64,000 nucleotides of DNA, taken from NCBI GenBank assembly GCA_937124965.1, contig CAKZLB010000067.1, positions 1-64,000 of the forward strand, read 5' to 3'. This document shows, piece after piece, positions 44,800 through 53,922 of the stretch (the stretch's first letter is position 1; each line of letters opens with the position of its first letter). Source of the DNA: an uncultured Bacteroidota bacterium. Its GTDB lineage: Bacteria; Bacteroidota; Bacteroidia; NS11-12g; UBA9320. Made by a program: the position numbers and the translations under genes. The notes beneath the pieces are model-generated. The model had not been told where the DNA came from and ran no database searches. It saw nothing but the letters and a program-made list of their open reading frames with translations.

Positions 44800-45480
44800 T
44801 TACTCCTGTGCTACAAGTTCATTTCCGTGAATTGGGCAATACTTCCAACCACCGCTCATTGGCTTTTTATCTATAGGGCACATTTTGGGAGGAAGCAATG
44901 ATCCTAGTGGCGTTTCCCATTTAACTTCTCGTTTGTTAAAGTTGAGTTGAACAAACCCTTCATCAAGTGGGTTGCAAATTCTATTGTTTTTAGAATCGTA
45001 ATCCTTAAAAACATAGAAATTCATATTCTCCCCCATTTTTCCCAACATACTTTTTAAAACAGGTTTAAATGCAGCGAGCACTGTTTGTAGCTCAACAGAA
45101 ACATCATCAGAATTTAACGATTTGTATGTTTTACCATCTGAGTTTGTCAATGATAGTGTCTTTTTAATTTCTTCGTCCGATACATAATCAATATTGCCAA
45201 AATCTCCCGTTTCCCCATCAATAATGGCAAACATCGAATATTCCTTTAACGCCTTGATAAATGATTTTTTCTGTGCCTCTGTTAGGTCATCATTTTGTTC
45301 AAAAGTAACTTGCCAAAATTCGATTGGAATCCACCATGCTATAACAACTTCACCGTTTCCGGTTGTAGTTTTTTGCGTTTCCTTTATAAAGGTATTTAGA
45401 TCGACATGTGATATGTCTGCTGCATTATGACTTGTCAGTAACGTTATCGCAAGTGCTGAAATGAAAAATAATTGGTTCAT
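44800..45480 (-). CDS. Secreted protein with C-terminal zinc-ribbon-like motif
   Basis: 226 residues with a signal peptide (FFISALAITLLTSHNAA). The middle part is mixed alpha/beta (VVIAWWIPIEFWQVTFEQND; FAIIDGETGDFGNIDYVSDEE). The last 30 residues hold C-P-x-D-x-x-P-M-S-G-x-W-K-Y-C-P-x-H-G, a Cys-Cys-His set that looks able to bind a metal and is unusual in an exported protein. An extra Cys lies nearby at NRICNPLDEG. No family recognised. Confidence 0.7.
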   Translation of the reverse strand: MNQLFFISALAITLLTSHNAADISHVDLNTFIKETQKTTTGNGEVVIAWWIPIEFWQVTFEQNDDLTEAQKKSFIKALKEYSMFAIIDGETGDFGNIDYVSDEEIKKTLSLTNSDGKTYKSLNSDDVSVELQTVLAAFKPVLKSMLGKMGENMNFYVFKDYDSKNNRICNPLDEGFVQLNFNKREVKWETPLGSLLPPKMCPIDKKPMSGGWKYCPIHGNELVAQE

Positions 45481-45538
45481 GTTCTGTAAATCGAATTGTT
45501 ATTTTCAAATAAACTTAAAAATTGAATGAATCGGTTAA

Positions 45539-46333
45539 TTATTCATAATATTCATAGAAAATGCTATCCGTTTTTATGGTCGAATCTCCATCTATATTTC
45601 TAATAATGCTAACATTATCGTACGCATCAAATTCATATTGTAGTTGAATTTCGTTCTTTATGTTCTTTGCATTTTTAGTCACCATAAGATCAGGTAGCCC
45701 ATCATCATTCAAGTAATAGGTAGTCCTGTGGGGCGCAGCGTGCGGGTAACTAGAGGAAATTTTTATTGTGTATTTGTCTTCTGTGTAATAATAGTCCCCA
45801 TAGAATGTTTGATCCTTTTCGTTCGGGTCTGATCTTGTTCGTATCATAACTACGCTTGTATGATTCGGGGAGTAGGTATAGTCAGACTTAACAACTATGG
45901 TTCCAGTAGTATTGCGAGTGATTTCACTTTTGATACTGTCATTATCATAATATTCCTTTTCAAAAACCATGGAAAGACTATCATTTGAATACTTTTCTAT
46001 TTTTGTTAGCTGCTGATTTAACCAGAAAAATTTTTGAACGGTAGTGTCAGAAACAGAGTCTCTCGGAAAATATTTTACAGTTTGAATGCGGTTGTCGTTG
46101 CCATAGGTGTATATGGCTTTGGCCTCATCTGTAAGTATTGAATCATAGAAGCCAGTTTTGGAAAAGTATTCGATGGTGTTGTCACCATTCGCTTTTTTTA
46201 TTTGTCTCGATTTAATACGACCGTTAAGCGACTTTAATTCAAGGTCCGTTTTAATTAAGTTGTCTTTATGATTTGATGTATTACAACTAAATACAAATGT
46301 TATAATCAACCATAAAATTGCAGTTTTTTTCAT
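45539..46333 (-). CDS. Lipoprotein with RHS/YD-like beta repeats
   Basis: 264 residues. Lipobox FVFSC gives Cys17. The mature part consists of short beta hairpins with recurring Y-x-x-D/N-x-x-I pattern (AIYTYGNDNRIQTVKYF; WLNQQLTKIEKYSNDSL; FEKEYYDNDSIKSEITRN; YYLNDDGLPDLMVTK), like the antiparallel sheets of lipoproteins related to RHS/YD repeats. It overlaps the upstream gene by four bases (ATGA). Function unknown; probably membrane-anchored in the periplasm. Confidence 0.72.
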   Translation of the reverse strand: MKKTAILWLIITFVFSCNTSNHKDNLIKTDLELKSLNGRIKSRQIKKANGDNTIEYFSKTGFYDSILTDEAKAIYTYGNDNRIQTVKYFPRDSVSDTTVQKFFWLNQQLTKIEKYSNDSLSMVFEKEYYDNDSIKSEITRNTTGTIVVKSDYTYSPNHTSVVMIRTRSDPNEKDQTFYGDYYYTEDKYTIKISSSYPHAAPHRTTYYLNDDGLPDLMVTKNAKNIKNEIQLQYEFDAYDNVSIIRNIDGDSTIKTDSIFYEYYE

Positions 46334-47037
46334 TCAGAAGGTTTGAACAGACTTGCCGTTTTTTCGCTAAACTTCAACCAAATATGAACGCGTCCTGTGT
46401 CTTTTTGACCATCGTTTAAGGCTGGAGTAATTCGATAGGGAATGTTAGTTGCCAAGTTTTGTAAAACTGTGTCAATAGGTTTGTTGCGTAATCCTGACTG
46501 GTAAAGTTGAAAGATTTTTCCTGTTGAATCCGCATATAACATGGTGTAAAGTACAAGCTCATTGTTATGACTCGGTCCAAGATAAGGACGATACAAGTCA
46601 GGGTTCACCTTCGTATGAAAATATCGACTAATGAGTGAATCTGTCTCGGGTGACATTGACGCAACTCGATCACCCCGTCCATCGCGATCCATTTTGTTTG
46701 CGTCAATTCGTGTCTTTAGAAAAACACTGTCGCCGAACTTCTCTGTAATAAAAGGTTTGCTAAATGAATTATAACAGAATTGCTCTGGAGTGAGAACAAA
46801 TCTATCGGTTATGATGTATTCAACATTATGGCGTTTAAGCATTAGTCGCTCGTAGGTGTTACTGAATCCCTTTCCACCAGGCTCATAAAACTTAACGATT
46901 CCAGATAAACTGTCTTTTTCAAAATCTGGTGACGATTTACATGGCTTCTCTTTTTTTGTTTCGAAATTCGTTGACGTGTTTATGCTGGTCAAGAAACTTG
47001 TTAGTCCAAATAGGCTTGCGATTAAAAGTGTTTTCAT
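46330..47037 (-). CDS. Secreted protein of unknown function
   Basis: 235 residues with a signal peptide (LLIASLFGLTSFLTS). The mature part has TERFVLTPEQFCYNSF-like polar segments and a C-terminal stretch reading GPSHNNELVLYTMLYADSTG and ITPALNDGQKDTGRVHIWLK that faintly recalls TonB C-terminal-like folds; this is not firm. The stop overlaps the next gene's start, so it forms an operon with the YD-like lipoprotein. Confidence 0.65.
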   Translation of the reverse strand: MKTLLIASLFGLTSFLTSINTSTNFETKKEKPCKSSPDFEKDSLSGIVKFYEPGGKGFSNTYERLMLKRHNVEYIITDRFVLTPEQFCYNSFSKPFITEKFGDSVFLKTRIDANKMDRDGRGDRVASMSPETDSLISRYFHTKVNPDLYRPYLGPSHNNELVLYTMLYADSTGKIFQLYQSGLRNKPIDTVLQNLATNIPYRITPALNDGQKDTGRVHIWLKFSEKTASLFKPSE

Positions 47038-47116
47038 ACGTCTATGTTGTTGGTGTTTCTATCAAAACAAATAAAGTGCCAACTGTTGCCAGAGCAGATA
47101 GGTGCAAAGCTTAAAT

Positions 47117-47965
47117 CTATTTTGTATCCAGCTTTAGTTTATAATGCAAATGCAAAAAAGTAACCTTCCACCAAGCAAAATAATGATCGGTACGAAGTTT
47201 ACCGACCTCATCTCGAAAAACATGAATGATTTCATTAATTGGTATTTTTTGTACTTTAAAAATGCCACGTTTCGTTTTATGCACGCGATAGTAACCAGTA
47301 TGTTTTAGCGATTTGTTTGATAGCAATTTTACTGAGCCATCTGCTTGTATTTCGACTTGTAGCATCACCGTTACATTGCCTTTTGGTAGTGGAAACACCA
47401 CACGTACAAAGCGCTGACTCGATCCAAGTACTTCAAATGCGCTGTAAAATCCAGCATATACTACCTTATTTTCTTTGTTTGTTTTACGAAGCCAACATGC
47501 ATACTTTTGGTTACCATCTGAATCTAATAATTGAATCACCTCGCTACTCATTCCATAACTGGTTTCAATAGAGTCGAGGGGAAGATTCATTTGTTTCATG
47601 TCGACACTGATTACCCGAATTAGCAATTTTGCAAACCAACTTATGGGCGTTAGCCATTTTGACCAAACATCCATTTTATAGCGAGCAGTATGCTCATAAA
47701 ACGTTGCGATTTCTGAATCGAGCTGTGAAAGGTGAGGGCTATTTGTATTTAAAACTGTTGTAAAATCAGGAAGTAACCCTGCATCACTACTGAGTGTTGC
47801 CGTTAAGTGTTCGTTTTCGGCAATCGCATTATAAAACATGTCACCTACTTCGCGACCATCGGCTATAGGTCCATCTAAATACGGCTGTTTTGTTGTGTCT
47901 CGCTTTTTTGCAGTTATGTCGAGCCAAACATAAATAATGGATTGTAGGAAGGAGCTAAACGTCAT
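47117..47965 (-). CDS. Hypothetical protein
   Basis: 282 residues. No signal peptide; one weak hydrophobic stretch at about 105-120 (LTPISWFAKLLIRVIS). The C-terminal half is beta-rich and basic (RFVRVVFPLPKGNVTVMLQV; GYYRVHKTKRGIFKVQKIP; WWKVTFLHLHYKLKLD). No motif of a known enzyme. It sits in a long run of minus-strand unknown genes. Confidence 0.6.
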   Translation of the reverse strand: MTFSSFLQSIIYVWLDITAKKRDTTKQPYLDGPIADGREVGDMFYNAIAENEHLTATLSSDAGLLPDFTTVLNTNSPHLSQLDSEIATFYEHTARYKMDVWSKWLTPISWFAKLLIRVISVDMKQMNLPLDSIETSYGMSSEVIQLLDSDGNQKYACWLRKTNKENKVVYAGFYSAFEVLGSSQRFVRVVFPLPKGNVTVMLQVEIQADGSVKLLSNKSLKHTGYYRVHKTKRGIFKVQKIPINEIIHVFRDEVGKLRTDHYFAWWKVTFLHLHYKLKLDTK

Positions 47966-48001
47966 TCTTGATTGGTTGAAGTGGACGTGAAAGTACTTCA
48001 G

Positions 48002-48256
48002 TTAATTCGTAATTACTAATCCGATTAAAACGGCAATGGATAATACGAATCCAACTAACAGAATTATTTTTATCTTTTTATATCGTTGATTTTTTACGTC
48101 GCTTTTTGTACCCCAGCGCCAAAGAAATAAGCTAATTAAACCAAAAGGGTAGGATACAAATAAAGCACCCCAATACGTCCAGAATGTACTAGTTAGGGCA
48201 AACCATATCGCGGTTATAAGGGAAAGGAAATAAATTATGTTGTTTCGGGTAATCAT
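48002..48256 (-). CDS. Small membrane protein
   Basis: 84 residues with three hydrophobic segments (IIYFLSLITAIWFALTS; WGALFVSYPFGLISLFLW; KIILLVGFVLSIAVLIGLVI) and basic linkers (GTKSDVKNQRYKKIK). No family recognised. It follows the 401-residue membrane protein gene by 19 bases and is probably in the same operon. Confidence 0.65.
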   Translation of the reverse strand: MITRNNIIYFLSLITAIWFALTSTFWTYWGALFVSYPFGLISLFLWRWGTKSDVKNQRYKKIKIILLVGFVLSIAVLIGLVITN

Positions 48257-48275
48257 TGCATCTCGTTTGCATCTA

Positions 48276-49481
48276 TTATTCTGCAGAAAGGTTTATATGA
48301 AAATACCATGGAATACTAAACAACCCTTTTTTTTCTCCGATGTAAACGCTGTCACCGATCTCTAGTTGAGAAAAGTACTCGTTAGAAATACGTACTTCTT
48401 TTGACTCGTCAACTGTTTTCCATGGACTAACATCCATTGAGTACGTTGTTCGTCGCTTACTTGATTCGTGTTTATCGACAGAGAGAACCTGTACTTTATA
48501 TGCCTGGGTTATTGACCTGTCATAAGTACAGTTAATGGATAAAACGATAAAGAAAATGAAAACACCAGTTGGGATGGATATTAGAAAATATAATATGGCT
48601 TTGGTAACATTTGAAGGCCTTTCAACTACTGATTTTTTTAGGCTTGGGTCAACCTTAAAAAAAAGAAATGTAAGTATTGGGGTGATAATAAATGTAATGG
48701 TCCAAAGTGGACTGTAGGCGGATATATTATAATCTAACATAGACCGAACAGCGATTCCGCCAAACGGTAATAGTATTGCTGTGCTGACAGACGGATATAA
48801 TGATAAATTACTTCCAAATAATGTAATCTGGCCTTTTTTTAAAATGACTAACGCGAATGCAATAGTTATTGTCAAATAGGCTAGCCCTGTTATTATTTCA
48901 TAGGGATGAGGATACAACAAAAGCCATAGGCCAACTAATGCTCCAGGTATATTTATTAATTTAATTTTTTTCCTATAATCTGAAATAGTTTCAACACGGT
49001 TTTCCAAAACATTACCAAACGCTTTATCGTTGAATAATTCATTTACTTCCTCAGAATGCTCTTCATCATCAAGGTTAATAAATTCAGTTAAATTGGATTG
49101 CCAATCAACTTGGTTCTCGAAAAACCTGCTTATTTCCAGAGTTTTATAATTTGAATCGTGTGAGAAAATAAGATAATCTTTGTTTACTACTCGATAGCCT
49201 GAGATAGTTGATTTGCGGATTCGTTTAGTTCGAAAAAATGAAGTAACCGATATTTCATTGGGAGTGAATCTTAGAACAGATGTGTACGCCTTTACTAAAT
49301 CGTAAATACAATAGAAGAAAAATAAGAAACCGATTGAGATAATTAGATAAATAGTGTTCAAATTATTGTCCTTCGAAAAGGTTTCTTCATGAACAAGAAG
49401 ACACGTAAGTACAACACAAAAAACTAATGCAACTAAGAGAAGAAGTTTGTAGAAATAGGAAATGCCATATTCTTTGACCAT
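48276..49481 (-). CDS. Membrane protein with PH-like domain
   Basis: 401 residues. Helices at about 10-27 and 38-60 are followed by a cytosolic beta domain (LRFTPNEISVTSFFRTKRIR, then KSTISGYRVVNKDYLIFSH) resembling the bacterial PH domains of YcxB/YdbT-like proteins. About five further helices lie at 175-340, with a C-terminal extracytosolic beta tail (YFSQLEIGDSVYIGEKKG). Start ATG 49481. Function unknown; a membrane stress or envelope role would be typical for the domain. Confidence 0.65.
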   Translation of the reverse strand: MVKEYGISYFYKLLLLVALVFCVVLTCLLVHEETFSKDNNLNTIYLIISIGFLFFFYCIYDLVKAYTSVLRFTPNEISVTSFFRTKRIRKSTISGYRVVNKDYLIFSHDSNYKTLEISRFFENQVDWQSNLTEFINLDDEEHSEEVNELFNDKAFGNVLENRVETISDYRKKIKLINIPGALVGLWLLLYPHPYEIITGLAYLTITIAFALVILKKGQITLFGSNLSLYPSVSTAILLPFGGIAVRSMLDYNISAYSPLWTITFIITPILTFLFFKVDPSLKKSVVERPSNVTKAILYFLISIPTGVFIFFIVLSINCTYDRSITQAYKVQVLSVDKHESSKRRTTYSMDVSPWKTVDESKEVRISNEYFSQLEIGDSVYIGEKKGLFSIPWYFHINLSAE

Positions 49482-49506
49482 TTTGTTATACCGCCTTTAG
49501 ACTTCA

Positions 49507-50367
49507 TTAATTCTCATTAGGAATTAAATGACTTACATCCGAGTCTTCACTCATATCATCATTTTGTAACACAACTGTAGTCTTCGACACCGAGTCATGA
49601 AAGCCTTTGGAACCCAAAAACGATAACGCATCAAAAGGGATAAACCGTCCCATAGTTCGAAATAGAATTCGGACAAACCGGTTGCCTTCGTAATGAACCA
49701 CTGAGTTGTTGTGAAGTTTGCCAATGGTTTGCAAAAACAAGATTTCTAACACAAAGAAATAGGCGAACATATTTAAAAAATAATACCAATATGGGCTATC
49801 GTTGAAATAAGGAATACTCTCAAAAATGAACCCTTTAGATAGACCCATTAAGTTGGACATAACGAATGCAAAAATTAGTAATGAGTCTATTAGACTGTTT
49901 ATAAAACGAGCGCCTTTGCTAACCTGCTTGGAGCTAACCTGAATAGGCGCGGTGGTTTTCTGAGAAAAGTGTACAATGATTAATCCGAGGACGATAAACT
50001 TCAAGAAAAATAGAGGATAAGAATACCAAAACTTATTGGAACCGTTTAATGTGAAAAAAGAAAACTCTGTGCTAATTGATGAAAATACAAACCAGAATGT
50101 CTGAGATGAAATGAAAAACAGTATTGGAAACTTCAAGGTTTTTATCATCGAAATTTCCTTTTGTTGAATGAGTTTGACCACTGAAATTAAAATCAGCACG
50201 GTTGATGTGTAATGGAAAATATCTTTAATCGCATAACTATAATCCCATGGGGCAGACATGTTGAAAGACGACAACCAATGTGGAATCGAGATGTAGTGTA
50301 ATTCGAGAACAATGTAGCTAATGCTAAATAGCAAAAAGCTTAAAACCATCCATTTTTCAAGTTTCAT
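49507..50367 (-). CDS. RDD-family membrane protein
   Basis: 286 residues. The N-terminal half has about four membrane helices. The C-terminal half has RDD-family blocks ARFINSLIDSLLIF, FVLEILFLQTIGK, FVRILFRTMGRFIPFDALSF and GFHDSVSKTTVV (R...D at the start of the helix, then R-x-x-P-F and H-D-x-x-S-x-T-x-V). RDD proteins are small transport or envelope proteins without a settled role. It lies between two other membrane protein genes on the same strand. Confidence 0.75.
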   Translation of the reverse strand: MKLEKWMVLSFLLFSISYIVLELHYISIPHWLSSFNMSAPWDYSYAIKDIFHYTSTVLILISVVKLIQQKEISMIKTLKFPILFFISSQTFWFVFSSISTEFSFFTLNGSNKFWYSYPLFFLKFIVLGLIIVHFSQKTTAPIQVSSKQVSKGARFINSLIDSLLIFAFVMSNLMGLSKGFIFESIPYFNDSPYWYYFLNMFAYFFVLEILFLQTIGKLHNNSVVHYEGNRFVRILFRTMGRFIPFDALSFLGSKGFHDSVSKTTVVLQNDDMSEDSDVSHLIPNEN

Positions 50368-50406
50368 GTTTCGATAGTACGATTTTTTTGGTTTATGTGT
50401 GATACA

Positions 50407-51372
50407 TCACATAATTTCTAACACCCTTTCATGCAAACGATTGATTGAATTTATGTTACTATCCATTGATTCATACAACATATTATATTTTAATTCATCG
50501 TTGTAATTATCAAATTCCAGCACCGTGCCGTCATAGTGCCAGCCTACATTCGGGTCGTCAAACATATCTAATACAGACAGGAGGTTCTGTCCATAGTTTA
50601 TGTTTGATTTTAAGTAGGAGATCATCACAGGTCGCTGAATAGAATCTTTAGATGTAAAACCATTTTTGAAACCTACCACAGTTGGGTTGTTTGGATCTAA
50701 ATGTTCAAGTTTCTTGTTTAAAATAGTTTTTCGTGAGAGGAAAAATCGCAAATATATTTTGGACATTTTTTGATATTCAACAATGATTTTCCGCTGTTCG
50801 TTGCGACTTTGCGTGTCTTGAATCTTAGAATAGTCAATCAGGCCAGCGTTGTTTAGTCTATCAAACGAATTATTCCAATTTGAAGCAAACCTGGTAGTTT
50901 GGATAAACATCTCCTTAGATATTTTGATGATTTCACGTTCGGCTCCAGAACTTCGTAAAATCATCTTGTTAAAATTCTTTATGATGGCGGTTGAAACGCT
51001 ATCTACCGAAGCTTGAGGAACGGAATCTTGAGAATATAAATTTCGGAGCTCTCCAATATTTGATTGAACATTAGCAAGTTGTTGACGGTCTTCTTTTGCG
51101 TTATCAAACACATTCGTAGCTGCTCCAAAACTAAGAATGACTAAAACTATATTGAACATGATTTGTCCGCCACCTTCTTTTCTTCCAGTAATAAACCAAG
51201 CTAAAACGGCAACAATCAATGGAAAAACTAGTACAAATACAAATCTTCCAACGAACGTACCGATGGCATATGAACTCAAACCATTTACTCGGAACGTCAG
51301 TAATCCGATAATGCCGATGCAAACGGCAGCAAGAATAATATTGGTTTTGGATACGGCAAATGGATGTTTCAT
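50407..51372 (-). CDS. Membrane protein with long helical soluble region
   Basis: 321 residues. Three N-terminal helices (NIILAAVCIGIIGLLTF; GRFVFVLVFPLIVAVLAWF; IMFNIVLVILSFGAAT) precede about 220 residues of charged helical sequence ending NSINRLHERVLEIM. No family recognised. A TAAATTTA box seven bases before ATG 51372 is a possible promoter element. Confidence 0.65.
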   Translation of the reverse strand: MKHPFAVSKTNIILAAVCIGIIGLLTFRVNGLSSYAIGTFVGRFVFVLVFPLIVAVLAWFITGRKEGGGQIMFNIVLVILSFGAATNVFDNAKEDRQQLANVQSNIGELRNLYSQDSVPQASVDSVSTAIIKNFNKMILRSSGAEREIIKISKEMFIQTTRFASNWNNSFDRLNNAGLIDYSKIQDTQSRNEQRKIIVEYQKMSKIYLRFFLSRKTILNKKLEHLDPNNPTVVGFKNGFTSKDSIQRPVMISYLKSNINYGQNLLSVLDMFDDPNVGWHYDGTVLEFDNYNDELKYNMLYESMDSNINSINRLHERVLEIM

Positions 51373-51633
51373 TTCAGCTTAAATTTAAAGGCAATATGCA
51401 AAATCCATTTTTTAGTTAAAACTAAAAAATGGAAGGAAAGCGTGGTTGGTACATTTAGGGAATAACTGTCCGCCTTTTAGTAAGAAATGCCTGCGTGCTT
51501 TTAGTTATGAGAGACGGGGAGTTGGGTCCTTTTTGAGTTTTGTTATTACTTTGAAGAATGGGTAGTTCTCTTTATGTTCCGTATGTATGAATCGTCTCCG
51601 ACCTTAAGGGTGGCAATGATATCCTATAAGTTG

Positions 51634-52704
51634 TTATGTGCTTATTCTTACTATTTCAATGTCTTTATTTCTTATCAGCTTATAAAATAAATTATTTTTC
51701 TTATTGTATTGACTTAAGCTTGTTTTGGGACTATGAAAAAGGATATCTCCAGAATCTTTATTTAAAATGAATAAGCCTTTTTCGATCGAGCTAATTAATA
51801 TAGAACCATCAAAATACATTCTGCAATCAGGTGTTGCTTCAAAATATTCATTTTTTGAGTATTCGTTGAATTTAATTTTTTGTTTGATTTCAGCTTTAGA
51901 AACGTCATATATCATTATATAGCTTGTATCTATTTCATATCCTCCTTCAACAATTTCTTCTTTATCTATGTCTTCTTCCATAGGATCAAAAATGTAGGCT
52001 ATCGTATCATCATCTATCCAACATAACGCACGGTCCCAATAGTTACTCATTATTATTCGATTTGCGTCATTTTCTTTTTCAGGTTCAAATTTCGATTCAT
52101 TCATCCATTTATTAAAATCAATAAATTTAAGTGACGACACAGGGTGCCAATTCCAACCGCTGCTTAATAACCACTTTTTTGATGGAGATAGATGTAATTG
52201 ACCGTAGAAATAATCTAAATAAAGTTCATTTTTTTTACCTTCTACATATTTGTTGGTAGTTCTTTCGGTTAGGTTCTTCTTGAGTTTGAAATCAAATATT
52301 TCTAGGTGGTTCCAATCTGTGGCATGAATTAAATAATCCAGATTATTAATGGTAAGAAATTTAATAGGGAAATAAGTCTGCTCTGTGTTATAATCTTTTC
52401 TATCAAGTGTGAGGGCGATTTCCTTTAATACTAGATTATAAATGCAACCTACTTTCCCTTTGGAATTAGTGATTGAAATCAGATTGTCTTGGTCGGATAA
52501 TTGAAGTGAAATTGATTTTTCGAAGTCAATCTTATCCAATTTCAAGGGCATTATTTGATTGACTTCCTTAGTTTCTGTATTTATTTGAATCAAATAGGCA
52601 TTCTTGCATAAACAGTAGATAATATCGTCTCTTACATTCGAGTGTACGATAGCGAGGGTTGGGCTCGGATAATTGATGCAGATGCTTTCGTTATTAATTT
52701 TCAT
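51634..52704 (-). CDS. Cytosolic beta-propeller-like protein
   Basis: 356 residues without signal peptide or membrane helix. Repeating blocks of four short strands are visible (PTLAIVHSNVRDDIIYCLCK; NLDYLIHATDWNHLEIFDFK; KWLLSSGWNWHPVSSLKFID; ALCWIDDDTIAYIFDP; GLFILNKDSGDILFHS), which fits a seven-bladed propeller. No catalytic motif. AT content is higher than in neighbouring housekeeping genes. Palindromic, cassette-like spacer sequence (GC[AT]CATAAC words) is found at both ends of the gene, suggesting it is a laterally moved cassette (inference). Confidence 0.65.
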   Translation of the reverse strand: MKINNESICINYPSPTLAIVHSNVRDDIIYCLCKNAYLIQINTETKEVNQIMPLKLDKIDFEKSISLQLSDQDNLISITNSKGKVGCIYNLVLKEIALTLDRKDYNTEQTYFPIKFLTINNLDYLIHATDWNHLEIFDFKLKKNLTERTTNKYVEGKKNELYLDYFYGQLHLSPSKKWLLSSGWNWHPVSSLKFIDFNKWMNESKFEPEKENDANRIIMSNYWDRALCWIDDDTIAYIFDPMEEDIDKEEIVEGGYEIDTSYIMIYDVSKAEIKQKIKFNEYSKNEYFEATPDCRMYFDGSILISSIEKGLFILNKDSGDILFHSPKTSLSQYNKKNNLFYKLIRNKDIEIVRIST

Positions 52705-52711
52705 TATGGTT

Positions 52712-52865
52712 GCTCATAACGTTCCCAGCCTATGCGCAGTGCGGAGTTCTTAGATTAAAGTTCATTGCGAAGTTAAATTATTCTTTGGCTGTTTAAGCAG
52801 CCAATTTAATTATCAGTTTTGGTAGCATGATGTGAGTATTGTGTTTAGACAGTGTTGTAGCCAGC
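52712..52865. repeat. Palindromic attC-like spacer element
   Basis: The spacer begins CATAACGTTCCCAGCCTATG and then CGCAGTGCGG, and ends GTGTTGTAGCCAGC. In the centre TTGGCTG pairs with CAGCCAA around a 6-base loop, flanked by further AATT-rich complementarity. A related CATAACAAC-TTATAGG word occurs on the minus strand at about 51605-51624, on the other side of the propeller gene. The layout recalls integron attC sites or cassette-associated repeats of Bacteroidota; no integrase is in the window. Confidence 0.35.
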
Positions 52866-52874
52866 TATTTTGTT

Positions 52875-53336
52875 CTAATGCTTTGTACTGTTTTCGATTA
52901 CCGTATTGGGGGATAGTGTTTTTACCAAATCCTGAAATTCCCAAAGGTAATTGTCCAAAATAGAAACGTAAAAAGTCACCCATTCAATTTGATTTTTTTC
53001 ATTCTCAAAATAAATGTCGTACTCATAATGCTGGTTTCCCATGATTCGGATTTCACTTGAACTTAGCTTAAGTTTTGTAATATTACCGAGAGCTATCTTT
53101 CTTTCAGTTCGTTGATTTTTTAAGATGAGGAACTCTTTTGAGTAGAATAAATCATAAGCATTTGTGTAAATTCCATAGATTGTTCTAACTCCAATTATTA
53201 AAACAATAAGTGTGGCTGCGTATTTGAGAATTGGAAAATCTTTTAAAAGTCCGAAAACAGCAAGAAGACCAAACAAGCTTATTACAATTGGTAGAATAAT
53301 TTTTAATCCAGAATTGTTTTTAGAAAGAAGTTTCAT
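52875..53336 (-). CDS. Small membrane protein with PH-like region
   Basis: 153 residues. Two N-terminal helices (IILPIVISLFGLLAVFGL; YAATLIVLIIGVRTIYGI) are followed by a beta domain (AYDLFYSKEFLILKNQRTER; NITKLKLSSSEIRIMGNQHY) like the PH-type domains of small Bacteroidota membrane proteins. ATG 53336. It is a single gene between the attC-like spacer and the VWA relic. Function unknown. Confidence 0.65.
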   Translation of the reverse strand: MKLLSKNNSGLKIILPIVISLFGLLAVFGLLKDFPILKYAATLIVLIIGVRTIYGIYTNAYDLFYSKEFLILKNQRTERKIALGNITKLKLSSSEIRIMGNQHYEYDIYFENEKNQIEWVTFYVSILDNYLWEFQDLVKTLSPNTVIENSTKH

Positions 53337-53726
53337 TTTTTAGTTAGATACAACGACGGGATACCTGAACACCTACCTGCACCCATCCAGTTTGTTTTAT
53401 ATACTCCAAATCTAAAAAGCATTTTCCAAACTTCTTGTATCTAATAAGATGCTTCTGAAAAAACCAAGGGACGATTTCAGACATATGGTCTCAGATTGAA
53501 GATCTGACTAAATCTGATTAGTGTTGACCACTTTTGAAGTTGTATTAGATTAATTATTGTTCATCAGAAAAGATTGATCTTAAAAAACGTAACCATTTGA
53601 CACTGCCAATTAATACAGTTAAATTTTCAGACCGTTTTCCATTTGTTTTTACACTTGTCGTTAGAGAATTATTCTCTGACAAACGCACAAATCAGAGTTA
53701 AAGCCATTGAAACACGACAGTTCAAG
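53337..53726. other. Gene-free spacer before the VWA relic
   Basis: No gene seen. The stretch 53567-53609 is similar to 55083-55126, the DNA just upstream of the intact VWA gene (GAAAAGATTG ... AAAAAACGT ... TGCCAA), and so probably belongs to the decayed copy that follows. Confidence 0.4.
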
Positions 53727-53905
53727 AAACATTTAAAAACTCAATTTAAACCTAGGTTGATATGTCGTTTAATAGCCGAACTATTTGTATTAAGGTTTGG
53801 TTATGATTGAATTTTCGATTCTAATAATATAATTGTTTGACTAAGCAGTCAAAATCAGACGAATATTATGATGGAAGAACGTGACTATAAATTGTAGACA
53901 ATCTT
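53727..53905 (+). pseudogene. Decayed copy of the 5' part of the VWA gene at 55147
   Basis: ATGTCGTTTAATAGC at 53763-53777 is identical to 55291-55305 of the VWA gene. Around it further stretches align in order: GAAACATTTAAAAACTCAAT with GAAGCGTTTCGAAAAGTACA, and TCAGACGAATATTATGAT with TCAGAAACGTTTGATCAA. The offset stays close to 1520 bases over more than 300 bases, including the upstream similarity at 53567. No frame is open, so it is a relic. The similarity was judged by eye and is modest outside the 15-mer. Confidence 0.4.
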
Positions 53906-53922
53906 GGCTGCTGACTTTTTTA

